DNA of 5,685 bases from Gemmatimonadota bacterium. GTDB lineage: Bacteria > Gemmatimonadota > Gemmatimonadetes > Longimicrobiales > Gaopeijiaceae. A model generated the notes under the pieces. It worked only from the letters and a program-made list of their open reading frames with translations, searched no databases and was not told the origin of the DNA. The position numbers and the translations under genes are program-made. This document shows, piece by piece, positions 1 to 4,855 of the stretch. Within the stretch, counting starts at the first letter, position 1; each line of letters starts with the position of its first letter. Where the stretch lies: positions 1 through 5,685 of the forward strand of contig JAHEKK010000245.1 in NCBI GenBank assembly GCA_024638395.1, given 5' to 3'.

Positions 1-238
1 ACTCCAATTGGGGCACCAGGAGAAGGGCCTCACCGTCCACGGGGATCCAGAAGCCCATGGGGCGCTCGTTCACGGAGAAGTGCCAGCCGGTGGCGTAGGC
101 CACGTTGCCGGGAGCCAGGAGGAGGAGGCCGTCCAGGTCAACGGCTTCGGCGCGGGCTCGAAGCCGTTGTCGCACGCTTTCCCTGAAGGACGGCGGGATG
201 GGCGTCAGCGAAGGGGTCGCGCCCCGGGGCGGCTTCAC
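1..238 (-). CDS. M24-type Xaa-Pro peptidase / creatinase-like protein, N-terminal fragment
   Basis: The first 79 codons of a leftward gene are present and the rest lies beyond base 1. The start is GTG at 238-236, overlapping the dehydrogenase stop (TGA at 237-235) as GTGA, with GGGAGG 10 nt upstream; this points to translational coupling. After a proline-rich leader of about 20 residues (KPPRGATPSLTPIPPS), the sequence reads like the creatinase N-terminal domain that precedes the M24 'pita-bread' catalytic domain: an arginine-rich helix (RQRLRARAEAVDLDGLLLL, residues 23-41), the hallmark APGNVAYATGW (42-52, compare the family pattern NVRYLTGF), then a strand with PVDGEALLLVP (66-76). Family members include Xaa-Pro aminopeptidase, prolidase, creatinase and ectoine hydrolase. 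The metal-binding catalytic half is not in view, so the substrate cannot be assigned. An in-frame GTG at residue 22 is an alternative start, but the overlap and Shine-Dalgarno site favour the first. Inferred role: peptide or amide cleavage in the same operon as the dehydrogenase. Confidence 0.75.
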   Translation of the reverse strand, partial: MKPPRGATPSLTPIPPSFRESVRQRLRARAEAVDLDGLLLLAPGNVAYATGWHFSVNERPMGFWIPVDGEALLLVPQLE

Positions 239-1314
239 AGACGCGTGTCCTCCCAGGGCCCTACCGCCACGATCTCCGTTCCGACGCCCAGTTCGGCGCC
301 CAGGGCCCGAAGATCCTCGAGTACCCCCGTTTCCAGGGGCACCCCCACCGCGGATTTCCGCGCCACCCGCCGGGCCTCCTGCTCGCCGGGAATGAGGACC
401 TCGGCAAAACCCGGACGGAGAGCCCTCGACTTCACCATGGCCGCGAAGTCGTCCATCCGACGCCGGAATTCGCTCAAGGGCATGAACCACTCGATGTCGA
501 TGGCGGTCAGGGAGTGGCTCACATCGAGCCTACGTGGATCTGCGTAGGGCGTGAGCCCATATCCGCCGCCCGCGATAACGCCGGTCAAGACGTCGGTCAT
601 GAAGGCCAGCCCGTAGCCCTTGTAGGTCCCGATTCCCAGGAGGGCGCCGGCCATGGCCGCGTGTGGGTCATCCGTCTCCTCGCCTTCCGGAGTGAGCGCC
701 CAGTCACGAGGCATGGAGAGACCGGCTTCCCCGTGCCAGCGCATCATGCCTTTTCCGGCGGTCGTCAAAGCGATGTCGAGGATGGCGTGGAATCCCAGGC
801 CGGTCGGGGCGGCGATGCCCCACGGGTTCGTCCCGACGGCTCCCTCGCGAGCTCCCCAGGGAGCCATCTCGGGACCGGCATTGGTGTAGGCGACTCCAAT
901 ACAGCCAGCGTCTGCCGCGAGGGCGGCGTGGACGGCGCTGGACCCGAAGTGGGTGGAGTCCCTGACCACGACCTGGCCGACGCCACAGACCTTCGCCTTC
1001 TGGATGGCCAGATTCATGGCCCGGTTGGCCGCCACGGTACCGATGCCGTTGTGGGCGTTGACCAGGGCCAGAGCCGGGCTCTCCTTGACGATTTCCCAGT
1101 CGGCTGCCGGATCGACTTCGCCCTGGCTGATTCGTTCCCGGTATTTTCTGAGCCGCTTGACCCCTTGGCCGTGGCCGGGGTGGAAGCGGAGCTCGGAGAA
1201 GAGGAGGGCCCCTCCGAAGATCTCCGCGTCTTCCCGCCCGAGCCCCATCGCCTCCAGGGTGTCGACCACGAACCGGTGGAGGCTCTCCCGGGTGACGGCG
1301 GTAAGGGTGATCAA
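235..1314 (-). CDS. Ldh2-family NAD(P)-dependent dehydrogenase (malate/lactate/ureidoglycolate dehydrogenase-like)
   Basis: A complete 359-residue oxidoreductase of the Ldh2/MDH type-2 family, the usual family length of about 340-360. Characterised relatives reduce or oxidise 2-oxo or cyclic imino acids with NAD(P)H: AllD, YiaK, ComC sulfolactate dehydrogenase, DpkA piperideine/pyrroline-2-carboxylate reductase. Visible in order: N-terminal helix LHRFVVDTLEAMGL (12-25), motif region HPGHGQGVKRLRKY (45-58), VVVRDSTHFGSS (115-126) with the conserved His122, APWGAREGAVGTNPWGIAAP (151-170), the AGKG and TPEGEETDDP segments of the central domain, GTYKGYGLAFMTDVLTG (229-245), and the C-terminal PGFAEVLIPGEQEARR. 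The start is TTG at 1314-1312 with GAGAGG 8 nt upstream. The frame stays open to a GTG at 1452, but that would run into the upstream DUF4438 gene and add 46 unlike residues. No signal peptide, so cytosolic. Oddity: the family's Ser-His-Gly motif is replaced by GHGQG. Neighbouring peptidase genes suggest an amino- or imino-acid substrate, which is inference only. Confidence 0.9.
   Translation of the reverse strand: MITLTAVTRESLHRFVVDTLEAMGLGREDAEIFGGALLFSELRFHPGHGQGVKRLRKYRERISQGEVDPAADWEIVKESPALALVNAHNGIGTVAANRAMNLAIQKAKVCGVGQVVVRDSTHFGSSAVHAALAADAGCIGVAYTNAGPEMAPWGAREGAVGTNPWGIAAPTGLGFHAILDIALTTAGKGMMRWHGEAGLSMPRDWALTPEGEETDDPHAAMAGALLGIGTYKGYGLAFMTDVLTGVIAGGGYGLTPYADPRRLDVSHSLTAIDIEWFMPLSEFRRRMDDFAAMVKSRALRPGFAEVLIPGEQEARRVARKSAVGVPLETGVLEDLRALGAELGVGTEIVAVGPWEDTRL
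249..254 (-). promoter_or_regulatory. Ribosome binding site for the M24-type gene
   Basis: On the minus strand the bases read GGGAGG, ending 10 nt before the GTG at 238. The site lies inside the last codons of the dehydrogenase gene. It supports the overlapping GTG start over the later in-frame GTG. Confidence 0.6.
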
Positions 1315-1322
1315 GGAAGGGG

Positions 1323-1328
1323 CCTCTC
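1323..1328 (-). promoter_or_regulatory. Ribosome binding site deciding the TTG start of the dehydrogenase
   Basis: The minus strand reads GAGAGG, followed by 8 nt and then TTG at 1314. No in-frame ATG or GTG occurs between the upstream gene's stop and this TTG. The next in-frame ATG would remove the conserved first helix. The 70-nt gap (1315-1384) that holds this site shows no clear terminator hairpin, so read-through from the DUF4438 genes is expected. Confidence 0.6.
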
Positions 1329-1384
1329 TTTCAGGGGAAGGGGTTCCGGGCCGCTTGGGACATTGGACAGTGGAGGTCGAGGGT

Positions 1385-2272
1385 TCAGGCTTCCCAATCC
1401 AACAGTCGAACGAGGTTGGTTCCCGGCGCGTCGAAGCTGCCGAGCTGCCCACCCGGTGCGGTCATGAGCACGGCGACACCGGGTCCGTACCCCGCCCGGG
1501 GACCGTCGGTGGACGCGACCACTCCAATGGCCCGGGCCCCGCGGAGATATCCATGGTTGTGTCGGCTGTCCGTGTCCTCCATGGCAACGATGTCGCCGAG
1601 ACGCAGTTGGTCCAGGCCCAACTCGGCCATGAGCGCCCGGTCCGTGGACTGGATGTGCAAGCTCCCGCCTTCGGACGTGAGCCCGAGTCCGGCACCGACC
1701 AGATGGGCCGGGACGCGGGCCGTGACGCCGAACGACACCCGCCCCTCTTCCTCTTGTACGGGGAGCGCAGCCAGGAGGCCCGGTGAGATCCCCTTCAGCG
1801 TCACCTCGGGATGACGAGTCAAGCGAAGCCCCGTGCCCTCCGCACGAATGAGTACCTGGTCCCCTACGGCCATCAGAGAGCGTGCCGCGGTGGGGATGTG
1901 GACGATGACCTGCTCCGAGAACCGTCCCGATTTTCCCGTCACGACGCCCGTGGTTCCCGCTGCCGACCCCGTCATCACCCGGGCCGGGTTTCCCACGCAC
2001 GCGAACACGTTCAATCCCCGGTTCTTGTCGTCATCGGCTTGATGGATGCTGACCCCGGGATGGATGCAGTCCGCCGCCCAACCAAAGGCCCGGTCTCCCA
2101 CGGAGACGTTGTACACGATCCCGCCGTACGTGGGGAGGAGGTAGGGCGTGCCGTCGGACGCGAGGCGGTACGGCTCCGAGGGAAGACCGGGAAAACGGGG
2201 GTGGGCGACCGTACCGGCCACCGAGACGGCGACCAGATCCGTGTGATTGGTGGCGAGCCCGCCAGGTTTCAT
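1385..2272 (-). CDS. DUF4438-type protein, copy B (function unknown)
   Basis: A 295-residue protein that I read as a member of the DUF4438 family (hypothetical proteins of about 290 residues in bacteria and archaea; no function established to my knowledge). It is clearly paralogous to the gene just upstream. Shared blocks: VSVGDRAFGWAADCIHPGVS (56-75), TTGVVTGKSG (107-116), VGDQVLIR (136-143), DRALMAELGLDQLRLGDI (211-228) and GYGPGVAVLMTAP (261-273). Start ATG at 2272-2270 overlaps the TGA of copy A as ATGA, with a strong GGGAGGT just upstream; this implies translational coupling and matched synthesis. An upstream in-frame start at 2410 lies wholly within copy A and is discarded. No signal peptide or membrane segment is seen, so it is probably cytosolic. 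Compared with copy A, the region after the RLGD motif has changed (DTDSRHNHGYLRG, 233-245, against DVDHRFGRSYRTG), suggesting a different role or loss of a site. Its place before the dehydrogenase suggests a link to amino- or oxo-acid metabolism, but no reaction can be assigned. Confidence 0.8.
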   Translation of the reverse strand: MKPGGLATNHTDLVAVSVAGTVAHPRFPGLPSEPYRLASDGTPYLLPTYGGIVYNVSVGDRAFGWAADCIHPGVSIHQADDDKNRGLNVFACVGNPARVMTGSAAGTTGVVTGKSGRFSEQVIVHIPTAARSLMAVGDQVLIRAEGTGLRLTRHPEVTLKGISPGLLAALPVQEEEGRVSFGVTARVPAHLVGAGLGLTSEGGSLHIQSTDRALMAELGLDQLRLGDIVAMEDTDSRHNHGYLRGARAIGVVASTDGPRAGYGPGVAVLMTAPGGQLGSFDAPGTNLVRLLDWEA

Positions 2273-3138
2273 GCGACCTCCCGAATGCCCAGCGTACGGG
2301 CGATGTTGGCGTCCGGGTCGATGTGGAAGTCCAGGACCTCGGCAGGCCCGGTGACCAGGGTCAGGATGCCGGGCCCGTGGCCGGTCATGACCGAGTCCCC
2401 GTGGATACACAGGCAGATGGCGACCCAGCCTGTCCGGTAGGAGCGTCCGAACCGGTGATCCACATCCCGGATGCCGATGACGTCTCCCAGGCGCATCCGG
2501 TCGATTCCGAGCTCGGCCATCAACGCCCGATCCCCGGACATCAGGTCCTGGTCCACGAACTCGGCGTTCAGCTCGGCCCCGGATCCCATAATGCGTGGCG
2601 GCAGTTCCATGACCACGGGGCAGCTCAGTCTCCCGTTCTCAATCCGTAGGCCCAGGGCCACGGCGAGGGCGGGGCTGGTCTTCTTGAACTCGACCGCCTC
2701 ATGGCTTTCCAGCTTGAGTCCTCGCCCTCGGGTCCGGATCTGGATGGTGTCGCCAACGGTCAAGGACTCGAGCACGTCCGGAGGAAAATCCACCAGCAAT
2801 CGTGCGTGCTCTCCCGTGACGACGCCTTTGGCGCCACGGGCCAGTCCGGTCACTACCGTGGCTTCGTTCCCGATGCATGTCAGGTAGTGGAGAGCGTAGT
2901 CCTCCTTGTCGTCCGGGTGAGCGATGGAGACGCCGGGCTCGACGTGGTCGCCCGCCCAGCCGAAAGCCCGGTCTCCGACCCTCGCGCTATAGCTGATCCC
3001 GTGCATCCCGGGCAGGATCCGGCCCCGCCCGTCGGGGTCGTGGACATACCCTCCGCGCCGAAGGGCGGGCTGGCTCACCTGCCCCGTGACCGCCATCTCG
3101 ACCAGGTCGTCGAAGTTCCATCGAAGCCCTTCTTGCAT
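2269..3138 (-). CDS. DUF4438-type protein, copy A (function unknown), first gene of the left operon
   Basis: A 289-residue protein that I assign to DUF4438, the same family as the next gene downstream. Blocks in order: LPGMHGISYSARVGDRAFGW (42-61), EPGVSI (67-72), CIGNEATVVTG (88-98), AKGVVTGEHARL (103-114), VGDTIQIRTRGRGLKLESH (128-146), DRALMAELGIDRMRLGDV (203-220), DVDHRFGRSYRTG (225-237) and GHGPGILTLVTGP (253-265). The late HRFGRSY segment is rich in polar residues and looks like a ligand-binding or catalytic loop; this is inference. Start ATG at 3138-3136 is chosen because GGAG lies 4 nt upstream and the protein then matches its paralog in length. A GTG at 3216 would add 26 basic, low-complexity residues. 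There is no signal peptide or transmembrane segment. It is the promoter-proximal gene of the operon and faces the carboxypeptidase gene across a 190-bp divergent region, so both operons may share control. The biochemical role is unknown. Confidence 0.8.
   Translation of the reverse strand: MQEGLRWNFDDLVEMAVTGQVSQPALRRGGYVHDPDGRGRILPGMHGISYSARVGDRAFGWAGDHVEPGVSIAHPDDKEDYALHYLTCIGNEATVVTGLARGAKGVVTGEHARLLVDFPPDVLESLTVGDTIQIRTRGRGLKLESHEAVEFKKTSPALAVALGLRIENGRLSCPVVMELPPRIMGSGAELNAEFVDQDLMSGDRALMAELGIDRMRLGDVIGIRDVDHRFGRSYRTGWVAICLCIHGDSVMTGHGPGILTLVTGPAEVLDFHIDPDANIARTLGIREVA
2276..2282 (-). promoter_or_regulatory. Ribosome binding site for DUF4438 copy B
   Basis: Read on the minus strand this is GGGAGGT, 3 nt before the ATG at 2272 and inside the end of copy A. 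It is the best Shine-Dalgarno match in the window and fixes the start of copy B at the ATGA overlap. Confidence 0.7.
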
Positions 3139-3209
3139 GGTTCTCCGGGGTTCCGTGGGCGACGTCCTGGGGAGTGCTCCGGGTGCCGCGCGGCGGGCCT
3201 TTGGCTTGC

Positions 3210-3242
3210 TTGACACCCCTGCGGGCAGGGGGCACGTTGGCC
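3210..3242 (+). promoter_or_regulatory. Possible rightward -35 elements upstream of the M32 gene
   Basis: An exact TTGACA lies at 3210-3215, but 17 nt downstream there is only CACGTT, a poor -10 box. A second candidate, TTGGCC at 3237-3242, has CATACA 17 nt later at 3260-3265, which would place a transcript start about 55 nt before the carboxypeptidase ATG. Both are weak matches in a GC-rich genome whose promoter consensus is unknown. Confidence 0.25.
3216..3231. repeat. Small inverted repeat (hairpin) in the divergent region
   Basis: CCCCTG and CAGGGG pair perfectly over 6 bp around a CGGG tetraloop. No run of T follows on either strand, so it does not look like a Rho-independent terminator. 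It directly abuts the TTGACA hexamer, so it could be part of an operator or be chance in GC-rich DNA. Confidence 0.4.
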
Positions 3243-3249
3243 CGTCACA

Positions 3250-3259
3250 TTGTCGACAA
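3250..3259. promoter_or_regulatory. Perfect 10-bp palindrome TTGTCGACAA, candidate operator
   Basis: TTGTCGACAA is its own reverse complement and sits in the A/T-richer middle of the divergent gap, about 70 bp before the carboxypeptidase ATG and about 110 bp before the ATG of copy A. This is where a dimeric regulator could control both operons. No regulator gene is in the window, and no known operator is recognised. Confidence 0.35.
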
Positions 3260-3328
3260 CATACAGACTACCGGGGCTGGTGCGGGTCGGCAAACTGCAT
3301 TCCCCGTGAATCCCCAAGGGCCGAATCC

Positions 3329-4849
3329 ATGGGCTACCGCGCGTTCCTCGAACGGATGGGCGAGGTAAACGACCTACTCTGCGCCGAGTCGGTTCTCAGT
3401 TGGGACGCGAGAACGATGATGCCTTCCGGAGGTGCGGACACCCGGGCGAAGCAGCTCGCGACGCTCACCGTGCTCGCACGTGAGCACCTGGTGGCGGATG
3501 AGACCCGCCGTCTGCTGGAACGGGCCGAGGCGGAAACCGCCAAGCTCCCGGAAGACAGCGTCGAACGGACCATGTGCGCCCAGGTCCGGGAGGCCATCGA
3601 GTACCACCTCCGGATTCCGGCGGCGTTGGTCCACCGACGCGCCGAGGTGGGCTCGAAGGGTCAGCATGTCTGGGCGAAGGCGCGGGCGGAGAGCGACTTC
3701 GCCTCGTTCGTCCCGGTGCTGGAACAGACCATTGCCCTGAATCAGGAGATGGCCGAACACATCGGCTATGAGGAGCATCCGTATGACGCCCTCATGTTCC
3801 GCTTCGAGCCGGGGGAGACGGTGCGTTCCCTTCAGCCGTTGTTCGCAGCGCTGCGCGAAGGGCTCCAGCCCCTCGTGCGGGCCATCGGCGAGAAGGAACC
3901 CCCCAGGGTCGATTTCCTCCAGCGTCCGTTTCCTGTTGACCGGCAGCTGGAGTTCGCCCTGAAGATGGCCGGGAAGCTGGGGTACGACACCGGGCGGGGG
4001 CGCCTGGATCTCACCGTGCACCCGTTCGAGATCTCCTTCACCCGGAACGACGTCCGTATCACGACCCGGGTGAACGACGAGTGGATGCCCAAGAGCCTTT
4101 TCGGAACCCTCCACGAGACCGGGCACGCGCTGTATGAGCAGTACTGCGATCCAGCCTACACCCGTACCCCCTTCGCCACGGATCTGGTCGGTCTGTACGC
4201 CGTGGGAGGGGTGAGCTTCGGAGCCCATGAGAGCCAGTCCCGGCTGTTCGAAAACCATGTGGGGAGGAGCCGGGAGTTCTGGGAGCTCAATTACGGCGAG
4301 CTGCATGCCACCTTCCCGGAGCAACTCGCGGGTATCGATACGGAGACTTTCTGGCGGGCTGTGAATCGCGTGGAGCCGGGCCTTGTACGGGTAGAGTCCG
4401 ACGAGTTGACGTATGACTTCCACATCATGCTCCGGGTGGAGATCGAAGCCGCCCTGATCGATGGCAGCCTCGGTGTTTCGGAGTTGCCCGAAGCGTGGAA
4501 CGCGAAGGTGAAGGAATATCTGGGTCTGGACGTGCCCAACGACCGATTGGGCGTGCTCCAGGACGTGCACTGGTCGTCGGGACAGATCGGAACCTTCTGC
4601 AACTACACGATCGGGAACGTCATGGCGGGTCAGCTCTTCCACACCGCCACACAAGACGACCTGATCAGAGACGGTTTGGCCAAGGCGGACTACCGGCCCC
4701 TTCGCGAATGGATGACCGAGCACGTGCATCGCCATGGCCGCAGGTACACCCGGGACCAGCTACTCGAAAACGCCACAGGCAAGGCCCTGGACCCGCAGTA
4801 CTACATCGAGCACCTGACCCGGAAGTACACCGACATCTACGGGGTCTGA
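3329..4849 (+). CDS. M32-family zinc carboxypeptidase (Taq/Pfu carboxypeptidase type)
   Basis: A complete 506-residue thermostable-carboxypeptidase-type enzyme (family M32, typically about 500 residues). It is a cytosolic metalloexopeptidase that removes C-terminal residues from peptides with broad specificity. The N-terminus, LERMGEVNDLL followed by SVLSWDARTMMPSGGADTRA, matches the family pattern closely and supports the ATG at 3329, preceded by AAGGG at 8 nt. Other motifs: HPYDALMFRFEPGET, DVRITTR (241-247), the zinc-binding and catalytic HETGH (262-266; His262, Glu263, His266), HESQSRLFENHVGRSREFW beginning at 300, whose Glu301 should be the third zinc ligand, and DVHWSSGQIG (412-421) near the C-terminus. 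No signal peptide. An in-frame start at 3086 would add 81 unlike residues and overlap the divergent gene, so it is rejected. Unusual: about 9 extra residues lie between HETGH and HESQS, and Cys424 stands where many relatives have Pro in FPxYxLG. It is followed after 6 nt by an aminotransferase, suggesting that released amino acids are then transaminated. Confidence 0.95.
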   Translation: MGYRAFLERMGEVNDLLCAESVLSWDARTMMPSGGADTRAKQLATLTVLAREHLVADETRRLLERAEAETAKLPEDSVERTMCAQVREAIEYHLRIPAALVHRRAEVGSKGQHVWAKARAESDFASFVPVLEQTIALNQEMAEHIGYEEHPYDALMFRFEPGETVRSLQPLFAALREGLQPLVRAIGEKEPPRVDFLQRPFPVDRQLEFALKMAGKLGYDTGRGRLDLTVHPFEISFTRNDVRITTRVNDEWMPKSLFGTLHETGHALYEQYCDPAYTRTPFATDLVGLYAVGGVSFGAHESQSRLFENHVGRSREFWELNYGELHATFPEQLAGIDTETFWRAVNRVEPGLVRVESDELTYDFHIMLRVEIEAALIDGSLGVSELPEAWNAKVKEYLGLDVPNDRLGVLQDVHWSSGQIGTFCNYTIGNVMAGQLFHTATQDDLIRDGLAKADYRPLREWMTEHVHRHGRRYTRDQLLENATGKALDPQYYIEHLTRKYTDIYGV

Positions 4850-4855
4850 GCCACA

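Larger units (their letters stand above)
3139..3328. promoter_or_regulatory. Divergent intergenic region between DUF4438 copy A and the M32 carboxypeptidase
   Basis: This 190-bp gap is the only sizeable non-coding stretch in the window and must carry promoters for both divergent operons. Seen directly: GGAG (3143-3146, minus strand) as the ribosome site of copy A; TTGACA at 3210-3215; a hairpin at 3216-3231; a perfect palindrome at 3250-3259; and AAGGG at 3316-3320, 8 nt before the carboxypeptidase ATG. The part from 3245 to 3270 is noticeably more A/T-rich than its surroundings, which is where a -10 box or operator would be expected. No convincing complete sigma-70 promoter could be fixed on either strand. 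Confidence 0.6.

Noticed and set aside
1331..1363. Ten-codon mini-ORF (ATG at 1363 on the minus strand) in the 70-nt gap before the dehydrogenase, a possible leader peptide.
   Set aside because: It has no Shine-Dalgarno site, no run of regulatory codons and no attenuator-like hairpin after it.
1385..1452. GTG at 1452 as the dehydrogenase start, overlapping copy B by 68 nt.
   Set aside because: The extra 46 residues do not resemble the family N-terminus, and the TTG at 1314 has a well-placed Shine-Dalgarno site.
514..1467. Rightward open frame of 317 codons opposite the dehydrogenase, and similar rightward frames at 953-1786 and 1811-2440.
   Set aside because: Their translations have low-complexity Gly/Arg/Val-rich composition and no motif, and they are antisense to well-supported genes.
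1311..2000. Leftward open frame of 229 codons overlapping copy B and the dehydrogenase in another frame.
   Set aside because: It is rich in Gly, Arg and His with no domain pattern and is an out-of-frame shadow of the DUF4438 gene.
3216..3231. Hairpin considered as a Rho-independent terminator.
   Set aside because: It is not followed by a T tract on either strand and lies between two divergent gene starts, where no terminator is needed.
3086..3328. Upstream in-frame start of the M32 gene adding 81 residues.
   Set aside because: The extension overlaps the start of DUF4438 copy A on the other strand and the promoter gap, and the family N-terminus begins exactly at the ATG at 3329.
3374..4735. 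Long leftward open frame (453 codons) opposite the M32 gene.
   Set aside because: It lies fully antisense to a gene with unmistakable zinc-peptidase motifs, resembles no family, and is the expected by-product of high-GC third-position bias.
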